DNA from: Azospirillum soli
Lineage (GTDB): Bacteria; Pseudomonadota; Alphaproteobacteria; Azospirillales; Azospirillaceae
NCBI RefSeq assembly: GCF_017876165.1
Contig: NZ_JAGINQ010000034.1
Coordinates: 1-52,441, forward strand
Length of the DNA: 52,441 nt
Reading direction: 5' to 3'
The notes under the pieces are model-generated. The model was not told where the DNA came from and searched no databases. It saw only the letters and a list, made by a program, of their open reading frames with translations. The translations under genes were made by a program, and so were the position numbers. Numbering within the stretch: the stretch's first letter is position 1; each line of letters starts with the position of its first letter. Below, piece by piece: positions 1 to 8,144 of this stretch.

Positions 1-148
1 CGAGCGTAGACACAAACCGTTCTCCCGATCATCCGATCCGGGAGACTCACCCCACAGCGACCGCGCCGGAAGGTGGGACCAGAACACCGCTTACTTTGAT
101 ACAGCGACCTTGCGAACACGAACTGCAGCCCCCGATACGGCGGACAGC

Positions 149-180
149 AAAAAGCCAGCATCCCTTCGGGATTGCTGGCT
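149..180 (-). terminator. Rho-independent terminator, minus strand
   Basis: On the minus strand a 12-bp stem (AGCCAGCA/TGCTGGCT extended by TCCC/GGGA, one bulged base) closes a three-base loop and is followed directly by a run of five T. It is the best intrinsic terminator in the window. It lies about 380 bp beyond the aioA stop codon, so it may end a separate short minus-strand transcript rather than the aio mRNA. Confidence 0.75.
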
Positions 181-184
181 GATT

Positions 185-206
185 TGGTTGCGGGGGCGCG
201 CAACCA
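185..206 (-). repeat. Hairpin next to the terminator; contains 13-bp copy of tRNA-fMet 3' end
   Basis: TGGTTGCG at 185-192 pairs perfectly with CGCAACCA at 199-206, giving an 8-bp stem with a six-base loop, four bases away from the terminator hairpin. Together they look like the 3' end of a small structured RNA on the minus strand. The first 13 bases, TGGTTGCGGGGGC (185-197), are identical and in the same orientation to 52228-52240, the 3' end of tRNA-fMet, so this could also be a left attachment-site remnant. Confidence 0.5.
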
Positions 207-558
207 CCGAGACTTGACGCTGCCGCCAGTGGCGATATGAGCAAAAATGACTCCTCTGGAAGGATGCGTCCGATACGAGCGGCATGAACGAGCTGGATTC
301 GCGACCTAGGATATCCCCGCTGGTACAACGAGAACTTCCCACTCCCTTTCATTGAGTGATCCGCACATGCCCGCGCCGTCCTCGTGGCGCAGCGATTGCG
401 ACCACGTTCGCCCTCACTCCGGCCTCATTCACCACAGCGACCGCTACTCAAAAGCTCATTGGATGAACCTGCGCCGGCCGCTTTGCTCCGGCGCAGGGCG
501 CGTCGGCTGACGGCTGGAAAGAGGCGCCGAAGCGCCCCTCCCCAGTTCTCGAATTTGA
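207..558. other. Intergenic stretch with no convincing gene
   Basis: Between the aioA stop and the left hairpins there are only short overlapping minus-strand frames (for example 47-352) without family resemblance or a good ribosome site. Given the two hairpins at its downstream end, a small non-coding RNA read leftwards is more plausible than a protein, but no promoter is clear. A GC-rich inverted pair (GCGCCGG near 471 and CCGGCGC near 495) is also present. Confidence 0.4.
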
Positions 559-3027
559 TCAAACGGTCTTCGGATACTCGATGCTCTTGAAGCTCATGCC
601 TTCCGCGCCAGGCACGTGGCCGATCCGCCGGATGTTGGCCCAGACGTTCTTGTAGTTCGGGATCATCAACTCGTTGGTTCCCTTGCTGATGACGTTGCCG
701 ACCTGGCCGGTCGGCGCGATGAACAGCATGAAGGCCTGCCCGGGCTTCGCTGTCGGAGTCGGATAGACCATCGCCTGGGTCGAGCCGACGTCATTATAGA
801 CTTCGACAAGGTCACCGGCTTTAAGCCCCAGCTTCTCCATGTCGCCGGGATTCATCTCAATCGGCGCAACCGGATTGCGCTCGCGGACGAAGGGCGAGTG
901 CACGTCGTAGAAGGCGTTCTGCCAGATCAGGTTGTTGCGCCCGTTGTTGATCAGGAACGCGTACTTCTCCTTCTGTTGCTCACGGCCGCCGACCTGGAGG
1001 CCGCGCCACTCCGCCTTCATGAACTTGGCGCGCCCGTCGTCGGTCTTGAACCTGCCGTCGGCGTAAAGCCGCTTGGTGCCGACCAGCTTGCCGTTCTCGA
1101 AGCCGGCCACCGGCTCCTGCACGCCGTTCGTGCCCATGGAGCGCAGGCGCTCGTAGGTCACGAACCGGCCGCCCTCGGCGTGCTGGTTGTAGCCGTCCAT
1201 GAAGGCATCTTCTTCGGTCTTCCAGTCGAACTTGCCCTTGAATTTGCCGGCATAGGCTTCGTTGCCCGCTCGCCGGAACGAGTCCTCCAGCGCGTTGGCC
1301 AGCCGGGCGGCGATCAGGGCGTCGGGCAGCGCCACGCCCGGCGGGTCCATGTAGCGCTCGGTCAGCCGCAGCCGTCGCTCGCCGTTCATCGAGGTCAGGT
1401 TCATCTCGCCCGCCGTGGCCGCCGGCAGCCAGACATGCGCCGCCTCGCCCATCTGCGTCGGCAGGATGTCCACCACCACGCTGAACAGGCCGCCGCGCTT
1501 GATCGCCCCGACGATCTGCTCCAACTGGGCCTCGCGGTCGCCGTAGGGCACGCTGTCCATCGCCTCCTTCACCATGTTGGTGCGGCGGCGGTAGACGCGG
1601 CGGAACTCCTCGGCGTTGAGCGTGGATTTGAAGTGATCGGTCGCCCAGATGTGGTGGACGCCGCCCTGCCCGCCGATCAGAAGCTGATCGACATAGGCCG
1701 CCGGCCGTCCGACGTGGGCGTCGGACGGGCGCACGTAGCCCTCTTGGTGCCCACCGAGACGCACGCAGCCCGTGCCCTCGCGCCCGATGTTCCAAGTGGC
1801 CAGCGCCAGGTTCACCATCGCCGCGTTGGTGCGGTAGTTGTCATTGCCCCAGATCAGGCCCTTCTCGTAGGCCAGCATCGTGCGGCGCGGCTTGCCGGGA
1901 GCCTTTGGCTCGGCGATCCACCGCGCCGCCTTGCGGATGTCCTCGGGCTTCAGGCCAGTGATGGCGGCCGCCTCCTCGACGGAGACCGTGTTGGCCTTCA
2001 CGGCGTCGTCGAAGCCGCTGGTGTGCCCGGCGATGAAGTCCTTGGCGTGCCAGCCCTTGGCCACGATCTCGGTCAGCAGGGCGTTCAGCAGCACCAGATC
2101 GGTGCCGGGGTTGATGGCGAGGTGCAGGACGTTGTCCTTGCCGGCGGCTACTTCGCAGGCGTTCACCGACACGGTGCGGCGCGGATCGACGATGATGACC
2201 TTGGCGGCGGCGTGCGGTTCGGAGGCCAAAAGCCGCTTTTTCTTGTCCAGCGTCTCGCCGCGCAGGTTGGGCACCCAGTGGGCCAGGAAATAGTTGGTCT
2301 GGTTCTCCAGCGGGTTGGCGCCGACGACGAAGATGGTGTCGGCCAGCTCCGCGTCCTCGTAGCTGTTGTTCAGCTCACCCACGCCCATGTCGCGGCTGGC
2401 GTGAACCTCGGAGTTGTAGGCCGGCCGGTTGTGGATGCGGATGTTCTTGATCTTCAGCGCGTCGAAGTAGAGCTTGCCGGTGCCCCAGGTGTTCTCGTAG
2501 CCGCCGGCGGCACCACCGTGGTCGAAGGCGGAGACGATGACGCCGTCCTCGCCCATCTCCTTGATGACGCGCCGCGTGACGTCGGCGACCAGCGACAGGC
2601 TGTCGTCCCAGGAGGTCGGCATCATCTGCGAGTAGCGCCACACCATCGGCTGTGCGAGGCGCGCCGTCATGGTGCCGCGCTGGCCCGAGAAGCGTGTCTC
2701 GCCCATGCGCCCGCCGCGCACGGAGTTCAGGCCGGCGTTCACCTCGCAGTCCTTGTCCGGCTTGATGACGAGGTGGACGAGCTTTCCGTCCTGCTGGACG
2801 ACGTTGTACATGGCCGTGTTGTACCAGGCCGGGCTCTCGGCGCCCTGCTGCTGGGTCAGGTCTTCGCCGAACGCGTTCTGGTCCGGCCTCACGCCGCCTT
2901 CGCGGTCGATGGGCCACGAGATCGCCTTGTAGCCGCAGCCGACGATGCAGAAGTCGCAGGTGACGTTCTGCACCCTGGCATCCCTGGGCGGGATGGGGAG
3001 CTGATCGGTACCGCTCTTGTAGGTCAT
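559..3027 (-). CDS. aioA: Arsenite oxidase, large molybdopterin subunit AioA
   Basis: Oxidises arsenite to arsenate at a molybdenum bis-MGD centre in the periplasm and passes electrons through its 3Fe-4S cluster to AioB. The 822-residue length fits the family (about 825). The N-terminus carries the AioA-type cluster motif C24-x2-C27-x3-C31 (CDFCIVGC) rather than the four-cysteine motif of most DMSO-reductase relatives. Later segments include DPRRT and a C-terminal molybdopterin-binding domain. No signal peptide is present, as expected, because AioA is exported with the Tat signal of AioB. It starts 17 bp after aioB, so the two form one operon. No aioC-type cytochrome or molybdenum-cofactor gene follows. 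Confidence 0.96.
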   Translation of the reverse strand: MTYKSGTDQLPIPPRDARVQNVTCDFCIVGCGYKAISWPIDREGGVRPDQNAFGEDLTQQQGAESPAWYNTAMYNVVQQDGKLVHLVIKPDKDCEVNAGLNSVRGGRMGETRFSGQRGTMTARLAQPMVWRYSQMMPTSWDDSLSLVADVTRRVIKEMGEDGVIVSAFDHGGAAGGYENTWGTGKLYFDALKIKNIRIHNRPAYNSEVHASRDMGVGELNNSYEDAELADTIFVVGANPLENQTNYFLAHWVPNLRGETLDKKKRLLASEPHAAAKVIIVDPRRTVSVNACEVAAGKDNVLHLAINPGTDLVLLNALLTEIVAKGWHAKDFIAGHTSGFDDAVKANTVSVEEAAAITGLKPEDIRKAARWIAEPKAPGKPRRTMLAYEKGLIWGNDNYRTNAAMVNLALATWNIGREGTGCVRLGGHQEGYVRPSDAHVGRPAAYVDQLLIGGQGGVHHIWATDHFKSTLNAEEFRRVYRRRTNMVKEAMDSVPYGDREAQLEQIVGAIKRGGLFSVVVDILPTQMGEAAHVWLPAATAGEMNLTSMNGERRLRLTERYMDPPGVALPDALIAARLANALEDSFRRAGNEAYAGKFKGKFDWKTEEDAFMDGYNQHAEGGRFVTYERLRSMGTNGVQEPVAGFENGKLVGTKRLYADGRFKTDDGRAKFMKAEWRGLQVGGREQQKEKYAFLINNGRNNLIWQNAFYDVHSPFVRERNPVAPIEMNPGDMEKLGLKAGDLVEVYNDVGSTQAMVYPTPTAKPGQAFMLFIAPTGQVGNVISKGTNELMIPNYKNVWANIRRIGHVPGAEGMSFKSIEYPKTV

Positions 3028-3044
3028 GGGTCCTGTCCTCCCCG

Positions 3045-3575
3045 TCAGCCCTGAAGCACGTTGCGCGTGCGGCCGTAGATCAGTTCGTCGATACCGACGG
3101 CGCTGATCTCGCCCTTGCCGTCCACGGCGAGGCGGAACATCGCCAAATTCTGCGTGGCGTGCCCCCAGACCTGCTGGCCCTCCTTCTCGGTGTCGAAACG
3201 CGAGAAATGGCCGGGGCAGTTCAGCGTCTTGTCCGTGGCGTCGTAGGCCAGCGGATAGCCCTTGTGCGGACACAGCGTGGAGTAGGCGACGACGTCGCCA
3301 TCCGGGCCGGCACCCCCTTCGACCCGCGTGCCGAGCTTGATCAGCACGCCGGGCGAACCGGCGTCCGGATAGGCGATCTGCACCGGCTCATTGACCTTCA
3401 GGTCCTTGATGTTGGCAAGTCGGTTGGCTGGGTAGGAGACGCGGGCGGCCGGGACCGACGCGTCGGCCGGACCAGTTGGAACCACGCTGGCCGCCGCGGC
3501 ACCGGCGGCAGCGACCGCGCCACCGCGCAAAAACTGGCGGCGGCCCAATTCGACGAGCTTCTGACATCCCGCCAT
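3045..3575 (-). CDS. aioB: Arsenite oxidase, small Rieske subunit AioB
   Basis: A 176-residue Rieske 2Fe-2S protein that receives electrons from AioA and carries the complex across the membrane. A Tat signal is clear (RRQFLRGG at residues 12-19, then an Ala-rich hydrophobic stretch). The cluster ligands are C-P-H and C-P-G-H in the second half. The positions that hold the extra disulfide cysteines in bc1-type Rieske proteins read Tyr and Gly, so that disulfide is missing. The start is preceded by a strong ribosome site (GGGAGGAT) and lies about 28 bp from the transcription start predicted by the sigma-54 element at 3614-3628. First gene of the aioBA operon. Confidence 0.95.
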   Translation of the reverse strand: MAGCQKLVELGRRQFLRGGAVAAAGAAAASVVPTGPADASVPAARVSYPANRLANIKDLKVNEPVQIAYPDAGSPGVLIKLGTRVEGGAGPDGDVVAYSTLCPHKGYPLAYDATDKTLNCPGHFSRFDTEKEGQQVWGHATQNLAMFRLAVDGKGEISAVGIDELIYGRTRNVLQG

Positions 3576-3613
3576 GGGGTATCCTCCCTTGGTTGCAAGC
3601 GGCTGCCACCAAG

Positions 3614-3628
3614 GCAATTTCAAGGCCA
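3614..3628 (-). promoter_or_regulatory. Sigma-54 (-24/-12) promoter of aioBA
   Basis: Read on the minus strand, TGGCCTTGAAATTGC has the invariant GG and GC separated by exactly ten bases and keeps TGGC and TTGC of the consensus. It lies 39 bp upstream of the aioB start. A sigma-54 activator of the AioR type is encoded at 30449-31861, which fits. Confidence 0.85.
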
Positions 3629-3683
3629 GTCGATGGGAATCCCGGCTTTTCGGGCCACGGCCCGCCGCGCGCCGGCCCCGGAT

Positions 3684-3699
3684 GTTCGGATTTCCAAAC
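3684..3699. promoter_or_regulatory. Proximal AioR-type enhancer site (imperfect palindrome)
   Basis: GTTCGGATTTCCAAAC is one mismatch away from the perfect palindrome at 3727-3742. It is centred about 90 bp upstream of the predicted aioB transcription start, a normal distance for a sigma-54 enhancer-binding protein. Confidence 0.7.
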
Positions 3700-3726
3700 A
3701 ACCTGAACTGGCCCGCCACCAAAAAC

Positions 3727-3742
3727 GTTCGGATTTCCGAAC
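3727..3742. promoter_or_regulatory. Distal AioR-type enhancer site (perfect palindrome)
   Basis: GTTCGGATTTCCGAAC is a perfect 16-bp palindrome and fits the AioR motif I recall from Agrobacterium, GT(T/C)CG-N6-CG(G/A)AC. Its centre is 43 bp from the proximal site, about four helical turns, as expected for cooperative binding of dimers on one face of the DNA. Confidence 0.75.
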
Positions 3743-3780
3743 TGGCACCCCGGCCCCTCGGCTCCCCGACATTGCCGCCG

Positions 3781-4725
3781 TCAGGCGGTCGCCGGCGCCA
3801 AGGCAAGGCCCGCGCGGTTCGAGGCGCTCCGCAGGCAATCGCGCAGCCAGTTGGCCAGAACGGTGGTCGCCCGGTTCGGGACCTGCCCTTCGGCGCGGAC
3901 GAGCCAATAGGAACAGGTCGAGGCAACGCTGACCGGGATCGGCGCCACCAGCCGGCCTTCCGCCAGATCGTGTTCCACCAGCAGGGAACGGCCGAGCGCA
4001 ACCCCAACCCCGGCGGTCGCCGCGCGGTAGAGGCTCGTCCCCTCGTCGAAGCGGGGGCCGAGCTTCATCCGGGCCGCGTCCAGCCCGGCCGCCTTCATCC
4101 AGTTCGCCCAACCGCTGGGGATGTCGTCCATCAGCAGGTTCACGCCGATCAGCGAGGCCGGATCGGCAGTGATGCCGTGGCGTTCGGCGAAATCGGGGGT
4201 GCAGACCGGGGTCAGCATCTCGTGGGCGAGCAGTTCGGTGTGCACACCGGGCCAGCCGCCACGCCCGTAGCGCATGGCGACATCGATCCCGTCGCGCCGC
4301 AGGTCGGCCAGTGCCCGGCTGGCGTGTATGCGCAGGTCGATTTCCGGGTGACGCCCGGTGAAGTCCGCCAGGCTCGGCGCCAGCCACAGCGCGGCCACCG
4401 ACGGCAGCAGGGAGAAGGTCACCTGGTCCTCGCGCCGGCCGCGCGACAGCATGGCGTCGTTGGCGGCGCGGATGCAGTTCAGCCCCTCGGCCACGCGGGT
4501 GAAATAGTCGCGCCCCGCCGCCGTCAAATCCACGTACCGCCCGCGCCGGGTGAACAGGGGGACGGCGAACCAGTCCTCCAGCGTCCGAACGTGCCGGCTG
4601 ACGGCGCTCTGGGTCAGCCGCAACTCCTCGGCCGCCTCGGTAAAGTTGCCCAACCGCGCCGCCGCCTCGAACGCGCGCACCGCGGATAACGACGGCTGGC
4701 CGGTTCTTGGATGAGTTTGAGTCAT
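3781..4725 (-). CDS. LysR-family transcriptional regulator (GcvA-like)
   Basis: A 314-residue LysR regulator: an N-terminal winged helix-turn-helix (about residues 10-70, with FTEAAEELRLTQSAVSRHV) and a periplasmic-binding-like effector domain. The effector domain carries the D-G-I-D-V-A-M-R-Y-G signature typical of the GcvA/AmpR branch. It is divergent from the GntP-like permease at 4813, with an 87-bp shared promoter gap, so that permease is the likely target. Its stop codon is only 38 bp from the distal AioR-type site, so it runs towards aioBA. Read-through is possible, but nothing links it to arsenite oxidation directly. The effector is unknown. Confidence 0.88.
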   Translation of the reverse strand: MTQTHPRTGQPSLSAVRAFEAAARLGNFTEAAEELRLTQSAVSRHVRTLEDWFAVPLFTRRGRYVDLTAAGRDYFTRVAEGLNCIRAANDAMLSRGRREDQVTFSLLPSVAALWLAPSLADFTGRHPEIDLRIHASRALADLRRDGIDVAMRYGRGGWPGVHTELLAHEMLTPVCTPDFAERHGITADPASLIGVNLLMDDIPSGWANWMKAAGLDAARMKLGPRFDEGTSLYRAATAGVGVALGRSLLVEHDLAEGRLVAPIPVSVASTCSYWLVRAEGQVPNRATTVLANWLRDCLRSASNRAGLALAPATA

Positions 4726-4812
4726 AGAGAGCGTCGCCTTTAGTTGTTTTGCCGCCAATCCACGAGCACCTATGCTCATGGACCATCTTAGTCCTGCAGT
4801 GAGGGCCGGTCC

Positions 4813-6036
4813 ATGAGCGAAGTCGCCGTCGAATGTCAAAGGGGCGCGCGGCAGCCCGCCGCCACCCCCGCCGCCACTCCCGTCACCAACGGCGCGTTGC
4901 TGTCCGTTCCGCTGCCGCTGGTGATGCTGCTGTCGGCGCTGGCGCTCGGCATCGCCGGCGGACTCAGCGGCAAGCCCCTGCTGCACGCGCTCGACGCCGG
5001 TTTCGGCGCGGCCTTGGCCGAATACGCGTTGATCCTGATCCCCGCCTTCGTGCTCGCCTCGTCCCTGTCGCGTTCGGGGGCAAAGCCGGGATCGGGGCGG
5101 GGCGTCGTGCTGCTGGCCCCTCTGGCCGGGGCGAGCATGGCCTGCCCGGACACCGCCTACGCCGCGCTCTCACCGGTGGCCGGCGCGCACAAGATCTCGA
5201 TGCTGTTCGGCGCCTACGCGGGATTCAAGCTGCTGGTTCCAGCCGGGCCGGCCATCGTGGCGACGGGCTTGGGCGGCTTCGACGTGCATCTGGCCGTGGC
5301 GGCGGTCCCGGTGTTCTTCGTGGCCTGGGCGACCGGGTTGGCCTACGCGCACCGTTTTGAAAAGGCGGGGGCGGAGGATGCGCCTTCAGGTCCGGGCGGG
5401 CTGAGCAGCCACGTCATGGTGCCGATCGGCATCATCATCGGGCTGCTGGCGCTCGGTCTCACCCTGCAGCGCTACACGACGCTGCCGCCGCTGGCCGCCT
5501 TCCTGGTGAGCCCCAAGGGCGCGCTGCTGGTTGCCGCCGTGGTCTCGCTGTTCCCGCTTTCACGCGCCGACCGTGCCCAGGCGCTGGAGAGCGGCATGCG
5601 GCGGACCGCGCCGCTGCTGCTGACCATCGGCGCGGCGAGCGCCCTGGGCGCCATGCTGGTCGAAACCGTGCCGGTGGACCGCTACGCCAACGCCCTCGTC
5701 TCGACCGGCCTCGTCCTGCCGGCCCTGTTCGTCTTCACCGCGACCTTCAAGGTGATGAAGGGATCGTCGATGGCCACCTTCGCCGGGACGAGCGGTATCG
5801 TCGCCGCCTTGCTGCCGTCGCTTCAGGTGTCGCCGGAAGCCGCCACCCTGGCGATGTGCGCCGGTGCCTTCGTGTCGATCACCCCGAACGACAGCCTGTA
5901 CTGGCAGGTCCGCCAGGACGTCTTCGCCGGCCAGGACGAGGCCTCGGCGATGCGCGTTCTCACCGTGGGATCGGCCTTGCAGGGAATCGCCGCGCTGCTC
6001 ACCGTGTGCGTCATGCAGGCCGTGGGTATCATCTGA
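4813..6036 (+). CDS. GntP-family-like permease (gluconate/organic acid:H+ symporter type)
   Basis: A 407-residue integral membrane protein with about ten to twelve hydrophobic segments from residue 35 to the C-terminus. It resembles gluconate/H+ symporters of the GntP branch of the ion-transporter superfamily, including an ACPDTAYAALSP segment and a later KGSSMATFAGTSG segment of the kind that forms the re-entrant substrate site. The hydrophilic N-terminus (about 30 residues) is Ala/Pro-rich. It probably imports a small organic acid. The divergent LysR gene is its likely regulator. No arsenic-specific feature is visible, so it may be a passenger of the island or supply a carbon substrate. Confidence 0.7.
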   Translation: MSEVAVECQRGARQPAATPAATPVTNGALLSVPLPLVMLLSALALGIAGGLSGKPLLHALDAGFGAALAEYALILIPAFVLASSLSRSGAKPGSGRGVVLLAPLAGASMACPDTAYAALSPVAGAHKISMLFGAYAGFKLLVPAGPAIVATGLGGFDVHLAVAAVPVFFVAWATGLAYAHRFEKAGAEDAPSGPGGLSSHVMVPIGIIIGLLALGLTLQRYTTLPPLAAFLVSPKGALLVAAVVSLFPLSRADRAQALESGMRRTAPLLLTIGAASALGAMLVETVPVDRYANALVSTGLVLPALFVFTATFKVMKGSSMATFAGTSGIVAALLPSLQVSPEAATLAMCAGAFVSITPNDSLYWQVRQDVFAGQDEASAMRVLTVGSALQGIAALLTVCVMQAVGII

Positions 6037-6429
6037 TTTCAGACCGGCACGCCGCGCTCCGCTGGCGTCCCCGCGCAGGCCTGCGGCAGCCGGAAAGGCC
6101 GCCACCCCTCCGTTGCGTTGGCATCGGCGGGGTGGCGGCAATTCGCGTTTCGAAGCCGGGCCAGTGTATCCGCGAGTTCAAAGCGTTGCATTGACGCTTG
6201 AGGCCTTTGCCGCCATCTCATGGCCTTCGCGCAAAGCATTCGCACAAAGCGAAAGCCGAAACGATGATGTCCCGTTCGACGAAAATCAGAAAGTCCGGAA
6301 CCGTTTTGTCTTGCAAAAGTTTTGTCTTGGAAAATTTAACAAAATTTTCTTGAAATATTTGGACTGCCTTGGCAGTAAACTCTCCTTCAGAACCGCCGGA
6401 AGCTCGGCTTATGAAGCGGCAGGCCTGAC
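6037..6429. other. Intergenic region with hairpin and AT-rich arsR promoter zone
   Basis: Just after the permease there is a GC-rich stem of 11 bp (GCCGCCACCCC at 6098-6108 with GGGGTGGCGGC at 6129-6139), a possible weak terminator without a U-run. Then 6290-6390 is strikingly AT-rich and holds a tandem repeat (TTTTGTCTTG at about 6303 and 6319) and an inverted repeat (AAAATTT/AAATTTT around 6331-6348). This is the likely promoter and ArsR operator zone for the downstream operon. No gene is seen. Confidence 0.5.
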
Positions 6430-6786
6430 ATGAAGCTGGAAGAACTCGCCGGTTGCCTTGAAAAACTGGGCAATCCCACGCGCTTGGCAATCGTGCGTTT
6501 GCTCATCAAGGCTGGGCCGGACGGCATGACCGTGGGCGAGTTGCAGGGCCATCTGGCGATCCCGGCGTCCACCTTGTCGCACCATATTCTTTTTCTGGTG
6601 ACGTCCTCGCTGATCCAGCAGGAACGCGACGGACGGATGGTCCGATGCAAGGTCAACCTGCCGCTGATCGATGACATCATCCAGGCGCTGATGGCGGAGT
6701 GCTGCGCCGGCGTCGATGCGGTCGGAACCGGGGGCGGAGCGGCCCCCGCGTGCAGCGCCCGGCCGCGCCGGAAGGCGCAGTCGTAA
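6430..6786 (+). CDS. arsR: ArsR-family repressor (first copy)
   Basis: A 118-residue winged-helix ArsR/SmtB protein (GNPTRLAIVRLL, then IPASTLSHHILFL as recognition helix, then a beta wing). The likely As(III) site is near the C-terminus: a vicinal pair in ECCAG plus a third Cys about 18 residues later. This differs from the E. coli ELCVCDL site. It is clearly diverged from the other two ArsR proteins in the window (23518 and 41400), which resemble each other. It precedes the Pst-type importer and the C-As genes on the same strand, so it probably represses that block until arsenite is present. Confidence 0.88.
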   Translation: MKLEELAGCLEKLGNPTRLAIVRLLIKAGPDGMTVGELQGHLAIPASTLSHHILFLVTSSLIQQERDGRMVRCKVNLPLIDDIIQALMAECCAGVDAVGTGGGAAPACSARPRRKAQS

Positions 6787-7304
6787 GCAGCGCCTCCCGG
6801 ATTCGGCGCTGGATTCGACATCACATTTTTCCCGTTTCCATGGCTTCAGGCGCGGCCCGCTTGTGCGGGCATCGCCCGGGTGGATTGCTATCCGCGCGCG
6901 ATCGCTACGAACCGCAAAGCCCCCGAAATCATGGGCGATGCGGCGGAACGTCGCGGTTCCGGCGACTTTAATGTTCACTCCCCCTGCTCCTTTCTTCTCG
7001 GCACGCCGCGCCATCGGCGCTCCTTTGCCGTTGATGCGCAAAGGATAACGGCGAAATCCGCAAATTCATCGCCGCCAATCATTCCGCATATGCCCCACCA
7101 TTATTTTGAAAATTACTGAATTGTATCATGTGATTTTTGAATACATTCATATGAAGGCCGTTTATTTCCGAATTGACAGTCGATAATGCCCGCCGCCATA
7201 AAATAACCAGTTGCCTAGAAATATCGTATTATTGCGCCGCACAAAGGTTGCCGGCGCAACGAAATACCGTACCGCACCCGACAATTTTGCGCAGGATTGA
7301 ACGC
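6787..7304. other. Intergenic region between arsR and pstS-like gene
   Basis: About 520 bp with no convincing gene; the short frames here overlap one another and lack ribosome sites. The second half (7060-7290) is AT-rich and holds the promoter candidate at 7173-7202. A short palindrome, GTTGCCGGCGCAAC, sits at 7247-7260, about 45 bp before the pstS-like start, and could be an operator. Confidence 0.5.
7173..7202 (+). promoter_or_regulatory. Candidate sigma-70 promoter for the pst-like operon
   Basis: TTGACA at 7173-7178 is followed after 18 bp by CATAAA (7197-7202) within an AT-rich stretch. It would give a leader of roughly 95 nt before the pstS-like start at 7305. The -10 matches only four of six consensus bases, so this is tentative. 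Confidence 0.4.
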
Positions 7305-8144
7305 ATGATCCGAGCGATATCCTTCCCCTTTCGAAAAGGCCGAAGCTTCCTGGCGCTGTCCGTGATGGCGCTTCTCTCCGTCGCGGCTTCGGCCCATGCG
7401 GCCGAAACCATCGTGCTGACCGGGTCGAGCACGGTTGCCCCCCTGATGGCGGAGATCGGCAAGCGGTTCGAGGAAACCCACCCCAACCTGCGCATCGACG
7501 TGCAGACGGGGGGCTCCTCTCGTGGCGTGCGGGACGCGCGCGCCGGTCTGGCCGACATCGGCATGGTCTCGCGCCCGCTGACCGACAGCGAGCGGGATCT
7601 GACGGCGTTCACGCTCGCCTACGACGGCGTCGCCTTCATCCTGCACAAGAGCAACCCGGTCAAAACGCTCACACGCCAGCAGATCATCGACATCTTCACG
7701 GGCAAGGTCCGCGATTGGTCGGAAATCGGGCCGGGACGCGGCACCATCGTGGTCGAAAACAAGGCCGAGGGGCGCTCGACCCTGGAACTGTTTCTCACCC
7801 ACTTCGACATCAAGTCGTCCGACGTGAAGGCCGCCGTCGTGGTCGGCGACAACCAGGAAGCCATCAAGGTCATCGCCGGCAATCCGCTCGCCATCGGCTA
7901 CGTCTCGATCGGCTCGGCGGTCACCGAAGCCGGCCTCGGCGTGCCCATCAAGCCGCTGCCGATGGACGGCGTCGAGGCGACCATCGACGCCGTCAAGCAG
8001 AAGCGGTTCCCGCTCGTACGCGAATTGAACCTCGTCGTCCGGAAGCAGCCCGAAGGCGTCGTGAAGGAATTCATTGCCTACGCCCAATCGGATCAGGTCA
8101 CCGATCTGGTGAAGGATCTCTACTATGTTCCAGTCGGTCATTGA
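7305..8144 (+). CDS. pstS: PstS-type periplasmic oxyanion-binding protein (phosphate/arsenate)
   Basis: A 279-residue solute-binding protein with a signal peptide ending near residue 32 (SAHA-AET). The mature part begins with the PstS anion-binding loop TGSSTVAP and contains GGSSRGVRDARAG and DIGMVSR, the loops that coordinate phosphate in the family. It feeds the PstCAB permease encoded downstream. Placement behind arsR and in front of a C-As pathway suggests arsenate as substrate, but selectivity cannot be read from sequence. The start chosen is the first ATG before the signal peptide. The last 20 bp overlap pstC. Confidence 0.88.
   Translation: MIRAISFPFRKGRSFLALSVMALLSVAASAHAAETIVLTGSSTVAPLMAEIGKRFEETHPNLRIDVQTGGSSRGVRDARAGLADIGMVSRPLTDSERDLTAFTLAYDGVAFILHKSNPVKTLTRQQIIDIFTGKVRDWSEIGPGRGTIVVENKAEGRSTLELFLTHFDIKSSDVKAAVVVGDNQEAIKVIAGNPLAIGYVSIGSAVTEAGLGVPIKPLPMDGVEATIDAVKQKRFPLVRELNLVVRKQPEGVVKEFIAYAQSDQVTDLVKDLYYVPVGH

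Noticed and set aside
616..3054. 812-codon plus-strand open frame opposite aioA
   Set aside because: It is the antisense shadow of a GC-rich gene; the minus strand encodes a complete, motif-bearing AioA.
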